Shown here: positions 35,054 to 46,540 of the stretch, piece by piece
Layout of the letters: each line of letters opens with the position of its first letter
How positions within the stretch are numbered: the first letter of the stretch is position 1
Origin: Colletes latitarsis
Taxonomy: Eukaryota > Arthropoda > Insecta > Hymenoptera > Colletidae
NCBI RefSeq assembly: GCF_051014445.1
Contig: NC_135141.1
Span: 5,208,001 to 5,272,000, forward strand
Direction of reading: 5' to 3'
Length of the DNA: 64,000 bases
Translations under genes and position numbers: made by a program
The notes under the pieces: generated by a model
Told to the model about the DNA's origin: nothing
Database searches by the model: none
The model's input: the letters and a program-made list of their open reading frames with translations, nothing else

Positions 35054-38000
35054 ATGGAGAAGTACGTTAAGAAACAGCTCGATCTATTCAAACGTATTCG
35101 TTCTACAGTTGAGAATATGCGAAAAGTGGGTGCGGCCAAACTAACTAAAGGTGTTATTACATCGCGTTTGGAGCTCATAGAAAAGAACTGGGCCACGTTT
35201 CTCGAAGCACACGATCAGCTCATCGATGTTTTTTCGCAGACCGAACCCGATAATCAGTATTTTAAACTAGATTACATCGGCCAGTGCGAGGAGGCGTACG
35301 TTCAACAAAAAGCGATTCTACTCGATCTAAAGGAAGAATATACAACGGGTAAGCCCGAACCATCTCACTGTAATTCGTCACTTCGATCACTACCAAAAAT
35401 AGCACTGCCGAGTTTTTTCGGCGATTATAAAAGTTGGTCAAATTTTCGCGATCTATTTCAAACGTTTATTCTAGATAATGTATCTCTCTCTCCTGTTGAA
35501 AAGCTGCATTATTTAAAGACCAGCCTGACTGGCGAACCTGCGCTACTTCTACAAAATATACCGGTCACTGGCGATAACTTCGAACGAGCTTGGACAACAA
35601 TAACTGAACGGTATCAAAATCTGCGTGTACTGATCCACGCCCAACTGACTTCTCTGATGTCCCAACAACCTATAAAAAGGGAATCATCTAGAGCCCTGAA
35701 GGAGCTCCTGAACGACACGACGGACGCAGTCCAAGCCTTGGAGGCCTTGAAGCGACCAGTCCGGCAATGGGACGACTGGCTCGTCTTCATAACGGCCGAG
35801 AAGCTGGATCCAAGGACTCGAATGGGCTGGGAAACTTCCATCGGATCCACTTCTGAACCTCCAACCTTCGAACAACTGAGAACCTTTCTTACTACAAAAC
35901 TGCGCGCCCTAGAAGCGGTGGAAGGATCGTCCAGCTCACCTGCAGCGCCCACAGAGAAGACCGGAGTCCTGCGACACGAAAAGAAGACACCCTTATATAC
36001 TACTCCACGTCTAAAGGCGTACGCGACACACACTACTGGAGAAGCCAATCGTCGATGTCTCATCTGCCAAAAGGAACACTTCATCCTGTTCTGCCCTACC
36101 TATAAGAACTTAAATCCTCGAGAGAGGAAGCTGCTGATAACAGAGAAGCGTCTTTGTTATAATTGTCTAGCACCTCACTCTTCGTTTGCTTGTAAGTCTA
36201 CTAAACGTTGTCAACTCTGCGTAGGTAAGCATCATACCTCACTTCATTCTAGCTTCGAGCAAGTTACTGCTGCTGATGCTTCTTATTCCAAGCAGGTTTC
36301 AGAAAGAGATCGAGAATCGAATGAGAACTTGCAGACAGAGCAGACGGCCTCATATTCTGGAAAGGTAGCTCACTGCGCTACGACTTCCTGCTCCGTAACC
36401 TCGCCAGTCTCCGTTGTGCTTGCTACCGCTGAACTTGTGCTGGAGTCAGACCAGGGAAAAAGGGTGTCCGTAAGAGCCTTAATTGATCCCTGCTCAGAGG
36501 TCTCGTTGCTGGAGGAGAGCGTGGCTCAGATCTTAAACTTAATTCGAATACCGGAGAAAATTCCTGTTGTCGGCGTCGGTAAGACGCAAACTTATATAAA
36601 AGGTAGGGTCTCTCTTCGGTTATACTCTCGCTTAGATAACTCGATCTCGTATAACCTTTCTACATATATACTTCCTCGATTGTCATCCTATCAAGCGATG
36701 AAATCTTCTAGCACTTCTGCCCTGTCACATTTAGATGGACTGGAACTGGCCGATCCTCATATTTTTTCGTCGAGGAGAATCAACTTAATTCTGGGAGCTG
36801 ATATTTATGCTCAAATCATAAGGTCTGGCTTGAAAAAAGGTCCACCGAATACTCTCATCGCTCAAGCCACCTCGCTGGGGTGGATTCTAACTGGGCCGTT
36901 AAGGCAATCAAGCAAGCTGGAAAATAATACTCACTATGCTATCTCATTGCAGTGTTCCATTCGAGAGGCAAACCTTGTTGAGACTCTAACTCGTTTCTGG
37001 AGAACCGAGGAGGTTCCTTCAATTTCTAATTCGTTGACTGAAGACCAGAAAGCATGTGAGGATCATTACACTCGAACGCATAAGCGAGATTAATCTGGAA
37101 GGTATATTGTTTCTTTACCTCTAAAATCTTCGCCCGCTGAATGGGGTGAGAGTAAAAAGGCCGCGAGCTCCTTCTTCTCCAAACTGGAAAGACGTTTTGA
37201 TGCAGATCCTAAGTTTCAAAACGCCTATCGCGAATTTTTAAGGGAGTACGAGGATCTCGGCCATATGGAGCGCATCTCAGACCATTTAACCAATAGGGGA
37301 CCAGTTTATTATCTGCCGCATCACGGCGTGCTACGCGAATCTAGTTCGACTACGAAACTTAGAGTAGTTTTTAATGCTTCATGTAAGACATCATCGGGCA
37401 CTTCTTTAAACGATCTGGTTCACACGGGTCCTAATCTTCTCTCCGAAATCTTTTCCTTACTACTTCGCTGGCGCAAGTACGCTATAGCTTTCTCCGCGGA
37501 CGTGGAAAAGATGTACCGCCAAATTCTTGTGGAGAAGAAGGACTGTGACTTGCGACGAATCGTCTGGCGAGATAATCCCGGCGAGCAATTAACTAGCTAT
37601 AGGCTCCGAACGGTCACTTACGGTATGGCTTGCGCTCCATACCTGGCAATTCGTACACTTCTCCAATTGAGCAGGGACGAAGAGGAGGCATATCCACTGG
37701 CTGCTCGTTGTCTTCGAAGCGATGTTTATATGGACGACGTGGTTTCGGGATCAGACACGCTGGAAGAGGCCGGTCAACTTCAACAACAATTGCTGGCGTT
37801 GTTGAGGGCAGGCGGCTTCAAATTACGAAAATGGTCATCCAATGAACCTGAACTCTTAAAAACTCTATCGGTCGATCATCTTGCCTCCTCTTCTGACCTT
37901 TCGTGCAATTTCGATGGAGTTTCATCTCTTCTGGGTCTGAAATGGAACACTGCCTCCGATTGCTTCTTGGTTTCTTTTCGACCTCGTAATAAATCTGGCC

Positions 38001-40874
38001 CCATTACTAAGCGATCGGTCTTTAGCGAGATAGCTGGGCTTTATGACCCGTTGGGTCTTCTAGCTCCCGTAGTTATCGTAGCAAAAATTTTCATGCAGTC
38101 ATTATGGCTGCTCAAGCTAAACTGGGATGATTTGCTTCCCGAAACATTACGAACCTATTGGTTAAACTACCATTCTGGCCTAAACTTTCTTCCTGATCTG
38201 CGAATACCTCGTTGGATTGGGATCACGAGCAATGATAAAAATTATGAGTTACACGGGTTTGCCGATTCCTCTGAAAAAGCTTACGCGGCGGTTATCTACG
38301 TGAGAGTTATTCCGCGACAAACAGAATTGAGACCTCGCGTTAATTTAATTGCAGCAAAAACTCGCGTCGCGCCTCTTAAGCAAGTCTCATTGCCGTGGGC
38401 GCCAGGCGTCGCGGGCGGCGGCCTTTGCGCGGCGGATGACCCTGGCTGGGAGGGGGGCCCTAAGGGGAGCCTCCTCCCGCCAGGCGGCGATGGGTCGGAC
38501 CGGGTGGGTCCGGTCCACGGGGAGGCACCCTCGGTGGCCTGGAGCGGCCATCAGCTCCCGGCCGCCGAGGGGTAGAAACGGGGTCGCAGGCGGTTGCGAG
38601 TTGGGGCTCGCAGCCCGCCACTAAATGCGGCCCCGGGACGGATGGCGGCGGGATGGAGTGGCCCCGTCCTGCCGCTATGAGACAGTGTGTCTACCGGGGG
38701 GACCGTTTGTCCCCCCCGGGGATGGGCGCAAAGCGCGGGCACGGGGAGGATACCGGAAGAATGCTTCGAGCGATTCCCGGTATCCTCCCAAATCGTGCGG
38801 AAGGGTCACCGTGGGGTTTTTAGTGGGTAGGACCCGCGCCCGTCATTCTACGGGCGCGGGGAATCCTACACAACCCTCCCGCCTCTCCCCAAAGAGGTGG
38901 GAGGGAGTCTTTCGAAGATTTTCCCCACGACAAAAAAAAAGAAAAAAAGTCTCATTGCCGCGACTAGAACTTTGCGCCGCCACATTGCTGGTTCGACTAA
39001 TGCATTCTATAAAAACCACGCTAGACTTACCCACTAGTGATATTCATCTCTGGTCTGACTCTTCTATCGTTCTTAGCTGGCTTCAACAGCACTGTTAAAA
39101 ATGGAAAACTTTTGTTGCCCACCGTGTTTCCGAAATTCAAACAACACTACCCGAAGCAACTTGGCGTCACGTACGCTCTAGCGACAATCCGGCTGACGCC
39201 GCGTCTCGCGGGTTATCTGGAAATAAACTAACATCTTTCAAATTATGGTGGGAAGGACCTTCCTTTCTATCTAGCCGAAACTATAATTTGGATAACCACC
39301 TTCTAACAAATCTGGTTACGGAACAGGAGGCTCGTGTTACAAAGTTTTCCTGCTCTGTCCTTTCTGGTACCTCCTTTATTGAAAACCTCATAGGTCGTTA
39401 TTCTACAATACAAATACTCTGTAAAATTACGAGCTGGTGTTTACGTCTCCGCAAACGGTCAATAGAGACTCAATCTTCTGGCGAAAACAGAAAATTTATC
39501 AGCTCGCGCGAACTGCATGATGCCCGACACATCTTAATCAAAAGCGTTCAAACGACGGCCTTCTTCACGGAAAAATCACTTCTTGAACAATCCGCTGCAA
39601 TCTCCCGAGGTCCCTTAGTGCGTTTAAACCCCTTTTTAGACAAAGAGGGAACTTTGCGAGTCGGCGGACGGTTAAAACACTCACTTCTCGACTTCCAAGA
39701 AAGGCATCCTATTATACTACCTGCAAGGGGGCATTTTACAATACTACTAATTCGCGAAGCTCACGAGAAAACTCTTCATGGTGGAGTACAGCTTACCTTG
39801 GGAACATTACGTCAACGCTACTGGATTCTCTCCGGACGACGTGCAGTACGCACTTTTATAAACTCATGTATCACTTGTTGGCGATGGAGTACTAAAACCT
39901 CTCATCAACAAATGGCTGACCTTCCTAGTACTCGAGTAAGACCTTCCAGACCATTTTCAAATTCTGGCGTTGACTACGCCGGACCGTTTCTTATAAAAAC
40001 TAATCCGGGCCGAGGTTACCACACACGAAAAGCTTATGTCGCTGTCTTTGTCTGTCTAGCGACTCGTGCAGTACATTTAGAGCTTATAACAGATTATACC
40101 ACTGATTCCTTTCTAGCAGCGTACCGACGCTTTGTAGCACGACGCGGAAATTGTTCATCTATTCGCAGCGATCAAGGTACGAACTTCGTGGGTGCTGATC
40201 GCGAGCTTCGGCGACTCTTTGCAGCCGCTAGTTTGGATTGGGCAAAACTGGCAGGTATTCTCGCTCAAGACGGAACCACCTGGCACTTCAATCCCCCTGC
40301 TGCACCGCACTTCGGGGGTATCTGGAAAGCGGCGGTGAAGTCGATGAAATTCCATCTTCGGCGAGTAGTAGGGGACACGCCTCTTACGTATGAGGAAATG
40401 GCTACCGTTCTCGCACAAATAGAGGCCTGCCTGAACTCTCGACCGCTATCGCCTCTGGAGGTTGACACTGAAGCCAACGAATTCTTAACACCCGGTCACT
40501 TTCTAGTGGGAGGTCCTCTTACAGCAGTACCCGAACCGTCGCTCACGGAAGAGAAAAAACCTCGCCTAACACGCTGGCAGCTACTACAGCGAATGCGAGA
40601 TCACTTTTGGAAGCGCTGGGCAGCCGAATATCTACAAGGCTTGCAGTCTCGTCATAAGTGGTCACAACCACAACCTAACGTGCAACCCGGGGATCTTTGC
40701 CTGGTCACCTCCGAAGTCACGCCACCCACCAAATGGCCAATCGGACGAATCCTTACAACTTATCCCGGCGATGACGGCCGGGTCCGAGTTGTCTTGGTGA
40801 AGACTCCCTTCTCGACCATTAAGCGACCTGTTACAAAACTCTGCCTCTATCTAAAGATACCAGTTCGCGATTAA
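35054..40874 (+). pseudogene. BEL/Pao 2 Gag-Pol polyprotein, lightly damaged
   Basis: The first ATG is at 35054. Excluding the 565-bp R1-clade insertion with its duplicated target, the frame spans about 1,752 codons. Order: Gag with SPVEKLHYLKTSL and knuckles CLICQKEHFILFC and CYNCLAPHSSFAC; protease RALIDPCSEVSLL; RT with YLPHHGVLRE, FSADVEKMYRQI and the catalytic YMDD at 37727-37738; RNase H ELHGFADSSEKAY and SLPRLELCAATLL; integrase with HPIILPARG, GVDYAGPF, SDQGTNF and EACLNSRPL. TAA codons at 37091-37093 and 39096-39098 are the only point lesions I found. Confidence 0.92.
38396..38946 (+). mobile_element. R1-clade element, 3' copy inserted in BEL RNase H
   Basis: A 0.55-kb copy with the last codons of ORF2 and the 3' UTR, ending in an A-rich tail interrupted by one G (38932-38948). 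The target duplication AAGTCTCATTGCCG is at 38382-38395 and 38947-38960. This is the only R1-clade copy outside the satellite. The net 565-bp gain shifts the BEL frame by one, as observed. All five 3' hairpins can be traced. Confidence 0.93.
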
Positions 40875-40933
40875 CTAATCACTTAACCGCGCCTATCACA
40901 TCTATTCGTCTGCTGGACGAAGGCGGGCGGGAA

Positions 40934-41219
40934 TGTTAGAGACCTAAGTTATCGGCCGCTAAGACCTATCAAAATAAAGACCGAAAGAGGTCTATCCATC
41001 GTTTCCCCCGTCAGAGGAGAGCTCTCCCTCTCCTCTGCGCGGGGACCGCGAGTTCAGTGCTATCTTAACTGGCATAGTGAGGGAGAGTATTCTTCGCCGC
41101 GGAAATTAATATAAGAACTAACTGCACTAAACACTACTGTAATTAATTGCTTAGTCTAACATAAATACCTGTTATTCGTACTGTGTTTTAATTTTAACCA
41201 AGACCTGCAAACTTCAACA
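40934..41219 (+). repeat. BEL/Pao 2, 3' LTR
   Basis: A 286-bp copy of the 5' LTR, lacking three bases in the CTCCTCCTCT stretch. Preceded by the purine tract at 40922-40933 and followed by AAGA (41220-41223), the right target repeat. Confidence 0.95.
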
Positions 41220-41223
41220 AAGA

Positions 41224-42387
41224 AATTATTTAAAAAAAAAAGGATAGTTTTAGGGAATTCTCTGAAAAAATCAACATTCATACTGATACAAAATTTGCTT
41301 GGTACAGAGTTAGAATTTTAAAAAATAAATGGGTTAAAATTAACCCAAAGAGCATAACTGAGAATCTCCAAAATGAAAATCAAATTTTGTCTTCTCTGGA
41401 CAAGATTAGTCCTCCATGGGTTCCTATCGATCCTACCTATATACCAAACGGTAATGTCAATGAGTTTTTTGATGTATGCTTCAATCTAACCGAATTTAAC
41501 GCTGCCTTAGCCTCACGATATGATGGCTCGGCTCCGGGTCTTGACGGGATCAATTATCTAGTTATCAAAACATTATCTGTACAATATAAGCTATTACTTC
41601 TAGATATTTATAACGAAATTTACTTATCAAATGACTACCCTCAGGAATGGAATCAATATTACATTCATTTCATTGAAAAATCAGACAAAAAAAGCGTCCG
41701 TCCTATAGCCCTTTCCTCTTGCTTCTGTAAACTGTTTGAAACGCTTATAAAAAATAGGTTACAATGGTGGATTGAACACCAAAATCTACTTCCAGCTAGC
41801 CAAACGGGTTTTCGTAAAGGACAATCATGTATAGATAATGCCACCAAGCTAATGTTATACATTCAGGAAGGATTTTATAAGAGAAAGGATACCTTGGCAG
41901 CCTTTTTGGATGCCCAAGGTGCTTTTGATAACGTTAATTGCGATATTTTGTTGAACAAACTGGCCTCTGTAGGTTGCACTGACCGTTTAATTCGATTTGT
42001 TAAATTTTTAACGTACATAAGGGAAATATTCACAAGTTTGACAGGCGACGAAGTTAGGTTTGTTTTCAAAGGTGTCCCTCAAGGAGGTGTATTAAGTCCA
42101 CTTCTTTATCTAATATATGTTTCAAAAATTACTGAAAATTTGCCCAAAAATATTTGTGTATCTCAATTCGCAGATGACATTGCAGTTTATTCAAAAATCT
42201 CTCCACTAAGAAAATGTAAACATCTTATAGAAAGATCTATTTTCATTATAAAGTGTAACCTTCTTTTATTAGGTTTGGAACTTAGCCCACAGAAAACAGA
42301 CTTCCTTCGCTTTAACAACAAAAAGATCCTTCCTGGACAAACTGAAATTAAAGTAAATGATTGTGTTAAAATAGGTGCGAGTCGGTC
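41224..42387 (+). pseudogene. I-type ORF2, reverse transcriptase segment
   Basis: Continues the ORF2 interrupted at 34650. After an indel in an A run near 41,235 the frame gives KISPPWVPIDPTYIPNG, PGLDGINYLVIKTL, RPIALSSCFCKLFETLI, TGFRKGQSCIDN, AAFLDAQGAFDNVN, KGVPQGGVLSPLLY and the catalytic FADD encoded at 42167-42178, then LGLELSPQKTDFLRF. It stops at the insertion of unclassified element B just before the SRFLGIIFDYE motif, which reappears at about 44,262. Confidence 0.9.
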
Positions 42388-44252
42388 TGTGAGGGGTTTT
42401 CTCCCCTGACCTGATCTCTCACCCTTTAACGGGGAGTCCGAATTTCGAGGGATTGGAATTGTGTGGGAAATTGAATTGTACATTTAATAATTTCCTTCGC
42501 CTGGTCCATCGGACACAGGCCGTTTATTTAAACAAAAAATAAAATTTAAAATAAACAAAAATGGAAGGAAATTAAAAAATTGAAATTAAATTTATTTATT
42601 ATTTAAAAAATGCAGGAAAAACCCCCGAGCTGCTGGCTCGGGAAAAAAAACCTGCGCCGCCGTTGGCCCCTACGGCTCTCGTCTCGGTCTTCTGTAATCA
42701 AAAAGAAATACCGAAATCCGGCGGTTAATACCTGACAACGCTCGGTGCGTTGTCTAACTCGCTCTAATCCGCACGTTCCTTCTTCCGTTTACGGTAAACA
42801 GGAGCGAGATTCTTACACAGCGATACACAACTGTGTTAGTGGACTGTATTATTATTTCAACGTTTCAGATTTTGGAAACGTTGAATTGCAGATGGGGAAG
42901 ACGAGATTCTAATCTCGATCTTCCCACTGCTGCAGCCTTGGTTTTTGCAGGAGAGGACAACAAGTGGAGGTTGTAAGGCTCCAAAGGTTGTCAACTCCGC
43001 GGTCCCTCGCCGTTCCCTGGTCCGTACGGGACCGGTGTGATGCAGAGCCTTAACTGCGCAGAAGCGACTGATTATTAAGGTTCTAACACCACGGTGCCCT
43101 TTGAACGTAGTTCTACGTCGAGTGTCCGTACCCACTGACGATCTGGAACCCACGCTCGAGCAGGTCGAAACCAGCCGAGATATTTACCCAGGGAATGCCA
43201 ATAAAGCCCCTATCGGGTGTTATCCCAAACTTTTGTTTCGACCCTGGAAAACGACGAACCTAACCCAGGGAGTATGCAACAAAGTTGCCCTATAGATTGG
43301 GTTTTTGAACCGTGCAATAGCCAAGCAGAGAATCAAGAAATTCTCTCGGTTCTCGAACACAACCACTGATTACAGCGATCCGTGTTCTTCGTCGCAACGG
43401 TGGCGATAATCAAGCACTATTTAAGTGTAAATTTGATTATGCTCAGCCGCCGATGGCGGGTCAAATCTTTGGAAAGATAATCACGCTGATTTTTATTCAT
43501 TTCCACTTCTACACGACCACTGATTACAGCAATACGTGTTTATTTAGCACCGATGGCGGTAACCAATCACTATAAAAGTGTAAATTTGGTACTTTTCAGC
43601 CATCGGTTGCTTTTTGAGCGAAGTGGAAAGAAAATCAGTTGGATTTTGTTTCTTTCCAAAATGGTTCGTTCGTCGCGGTGACCGATTTCTGCATGTGAAC
43701 GTATGGCCGGAATATTTCGACTCAAGGGCAAGATTATTTAAATCCGCTGCAGTCTCAATTCCGAGCAACTTTGTTCACATGATTCTACGACAAGTTAGAC
43801 AAAACTAACTTGTCGAGAATCGGTCTCCGACTTCAGACGAGGTCGACGATGAGGTCCGTACTCGTCGAGAACCAAATAGCGAGTGCACCTGAGACATACC
43901 TGCTTAACCGTGGCCAGGAGGGAGGGGAAATTTTCATCTCGTGGCGCTGTCTGGTCTAAGCGGTCTGTCTCTTATTAATTTTGAATCCTCTCTTCGTTTC
44001 GGCGTAGTAACACCTGTTCTCTTGGAACCGTTACTGGGCCGATCGCGGAACTGATATCGAATGTAAATACGGAGTTTTTCTATGCGGTATTGTTCCCGTA
44101 ACGTATTACGCCTCAGAGAAGACTCTGGAATGTCGCGTAAACTAGGAACAACACCGTACAAGAAATGGCCCGTTTGTATCGATTACGCGATGGTTTAACC
44201 GACGTTTTTCGATTGTCGAATTAACGCGATATTTAAACAGATTGCATTATCA
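42388..44252. mobile_element. Unclassified interspersed element, copy B
   Basis: About 1.87 kb separating two halves of the I-type RT; boundaries uncertain by about 15 bp. Shares four colinear blocks with copy A at 26898-28341. Contains A-rich sequence with AATAAA-like strings (42,535-42,545) and a roughly 155-bp-spaced direct duplication around CCACTGATTACAGC (43,364 and 43,517). No convincing coding frame. A long solo LTR or other non-autonomous element is possible. Confidence 0.65.
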
Positions 44253-44261
44253 AATCTAGCT

Positions 44262-45186
44262 GCTCCACTCGATTCTTAGGAATAATTTTTGATTATGAAC
44301 TATCTTTCAAGATTCATTTATCTTATGTTCAAGACAAATGTATGAGAGCCTTAAATACCGTTAAATTTCTATGCGGAACATGGTGGGGCTCAGACCCAAC
44401 AACATTATTAATTCTTTACAAAAGTTTTGTTCGTTCAAATATTGATTATGGATGCTTCATTTATTTTTCTACACGTAAAGATCTAAACTACAAACTAGAA
44501 AAAATTCAATTTTCTGCCATTAGATCGGCTTTAGGTTATCGTATATCTACTCCTACCAACATTCTATTGGCTGAGTCAAAGCTCCCGTTAATAAGAGACC
44601 GTGTAAAATTCTTATGTAATAGCTACTTAAGTAAAGTTATTTCCAATACTTCCATCCTGGTCAACAATGAAATACATCAATATTATTCCAAGTCCAGAAA
44701 TTTTAAACGCAAGAGGAAAATACTTATACATCAATGTATTGATGATATCCCTATCATAAAAAGAAATTTAAGAATCAGTAACTGTTATGATATTTATCGT
44801 CTGGATTATAATGTTATTATTAATTCGATTCCAATAAATACTGAACTTGGTCATGATCTTAAAATATGTGACCATCCAAATTCCTTATTACATAATTGGC
44901 TTTCAAACTGTGACTCATACGCAATTTTTAGTGATGGTAGTAAAATTCCAGGTTCTAACTCTGTTGGATCTGGATGCATTTGTAAGGATTTAAATATATC
45001 TACCAAAAAAAGCATCCCATCTAGTGCTTCTATATTTACGGCTGAATGCATTGCTTTAATTGATGCTCTTGACATTGCACTTTTGGACACAAACCAAAAT
45101 TATAAAATACTTAACTGGGCCTTATTGTCAGCGCAGCAGAGCAACTTGCAAGTAAATGGGTAAGGCGAATTTCAATTAATTCTCTA
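44262..45186 (+). pseudogene. I-type ORF2, RT thumb and RNase H start
   Basis: Resumes with RFLGIIFDYELSFKIHLSYV, CMRALNTVKFLCGTWWG, SNIDYGCFIYF and LGYRISTPTNILLAES. The RNase H domain starts at AIFSDGSKIPGSNSVGSG (first catalytic Asp) and FTAECIALIDALDIAL (catalytic Glu). The third conserved block (normally FSDSLSAL) is degraded to WALLSAQQSNLQ before a TAA. The frame is lost at the compound insertion starting near the TTAA at 45187. Confidence 0.87.
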
Positions 45187-45760
45187 TTAACCCCTTGCAT
45201 GCGAAGAATGTTTCGGTACGCACGAATCCAGTCTGCTTTTCCAGTACAGTTTTTTTTAGTAACAAACAATTACAAATGGTTCTTACCGTATTTATTTTAA
45301 TTTTCTGAAAATAATTCTTATTTTAATTTTAACACACTCTGGTGAGAAGCGTTACTCAGGTGCGAAGAATTAATTTCCTAAAAATTCCGAGAGCATCTTC
45401 CCACATTTTATTCCTTCTTCCTTGGAAACAGCGAATACAAATAATTAATAAATTGGATTTAGCTGGCTGATTTATCCAATCCGCAGAGGTAACAGTTGCA
45501 GTGGTAGTATTTTTAATTATTTGTATTCGTTCCTCGACGTATCTCCGATGCACATCTTACTACCTACCCGACACGGTGGCTCTCTTAGTTCGGACGGCCC
45601 TGAGCGCGTGGCAGGCGCGCGCCGTGATTCGTCAGTGTTTTTCGTTAATAATTCAAAAACGAAGCTCCATCCGACATTTTTGCAAAGGAAATTGTTGTTC
45701 AGAATCGTCTCAGCTACCCCACATTTCCGGTTCTTACACTATTTACGGGACACCCTGTAT
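45187..45760. mobile_element. Compound non-coding insertion in I-type RNase H
   Basis: About 570 bp foreign to the I element. The left end is TTAA followed by CCCCTTGCATGCGAAG, resembling a piggyBac-type terminus (weak call). A 17-bp perfect inverted repeat, CGAATACAAATAATTAA at 45432-45448 with its complement at 45513-45529, encloses a second 7-bp pair (ATTGGAT/ATCCAAT). The right part is GC-rich and ends ACGGGACACCCTGTAT. More than one insertion event is likely; I could not identify a matching right terminus. Confidence 0.5.
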
Positions 45761-46379
45761 TTATGAAATTAAGGAGAAATACATTAAGTTCAAGAAAAGC
45801 ACATCAAATATGAGCAGTATAGAATTTGTTTGGATTCCGTCCCATTCAGGCATTGTTGGAAATGATGAGGCTGACGCCGTAGCTAAGTCGGCTACACTAG
45901 AACGAGCTAATAAGAGTATTGTCATTCCATTTTCTGATTTACGGGAATTTTTTAAACACAAATGTAGACAAAGTACTAGTGATTTCACAATGCAGCAGGG
46001 TCAATTTAAAGGCAAGGAATACTTTCAGTATTATGTTAGAGATGTGACTGCACCATGGTTCTCGGGTAGAGGTTTATCACGTCAATTTATTGTCACATTC
46101 AATCGTTTTAAAGCAGGTTACTATCATCTTGCAGCATCTCTTTCACGACTACACATAATAGATGATCCCAAATGTAACTGCGGTAATGAGGTTCAAGATC
46201 TTAACCATATCATTTGGCAATGTACCTTGTTTGAATCACAAAGAGTTGATCTCATGAAAAAATTAAGGAAGCTCAAATTGTTTCCACCCTTAAATATCAG
46301 ATCGTTACTTTATGAACCGAATATTCAGGCATGTTATTTTCTTTTCAATTTTTTCAAGCAATGTAATTTAAAGATTTAA
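45761..46379 (+). pseudogene. I-type ORF2, RNase H end and C-terminus
   Basis: Continues with IYEIKEKYIKFKKS, FVWIPSHSGIVGNDEADAVA (the conserved RNase H His/Asp block), then the C-terminal region with CNCGNEVQDLNHIIWQC, a Cys/His finger common at the end of I- and Jockey-type ORF2 proteins. The stop is the TAA at 46377-46379. The remaining 150 bp to the poly(A) is the 3' UTR. Confidence 0.9.
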
Positions 46380-46540
46380 AGTGATGTACTTATGTGTTAT
46401 ATACCTAATGTATCCCACGGTTCCGATATTATTAATGCTTAACAGTAAGATGTACATATATTACTAATGTATAGCTTTATAACCCCCTATGGGGGGTTTC
46501 AATTAAGCTTTCAATATAATAAAAAAAAAACCCCATTTGC

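Larger units (their letters stand above)
34651..41219 (+). mobile_element. BEL/Pao LTR retrotransposon 2, young, nearly intact
   Basis: LTRs of 289 bp (34651-34939) and 286 bp (40934-41219) flank a plus-strand gag-pol. Direct repeats AAGA at 34647-34650 and 41220-41223 mark the target. LTRs differ at about four positions plus one 3-bp indel. It sits inside ORF2 of the I-type element, between endonuclease and RT. The gag-pol frame carries only two stops besides an R1-clade insertion in RNase H. A purine tract GGCGGGCGGGAA precedes the 3' LTR. Confidence 0.95.
32051..46530 (+). mobile_element. I-type non-LTR retrotransposon carrying four further insertions
   Basis: Inserted in copia pol on the plus strand. 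A target duplication CCCATTTGC is at 32042-32050 and, after the poly(A) at 46521-46530, at 46532-46540. Its own sequence is about 5.4 kb: 5' UTR, ORF1 with a zinc knuckle, ORF2 with endonuclease, RT and RNase H, 3' UTR. AT-rich, unlike the R1-clade element. Interrupted by a BEL/Pao element carrying an R1-clade copy, an unclassified element and a compound insertion. RNase H plus this architecture points to the I superfamily; the exact clade was not tested. Confidence 0.92.

Noticed and set aside
43934..44161. 75-residue minus frame in element B
   Set aside because: Arg-rich, no family resemblance, not preserved in copy A.
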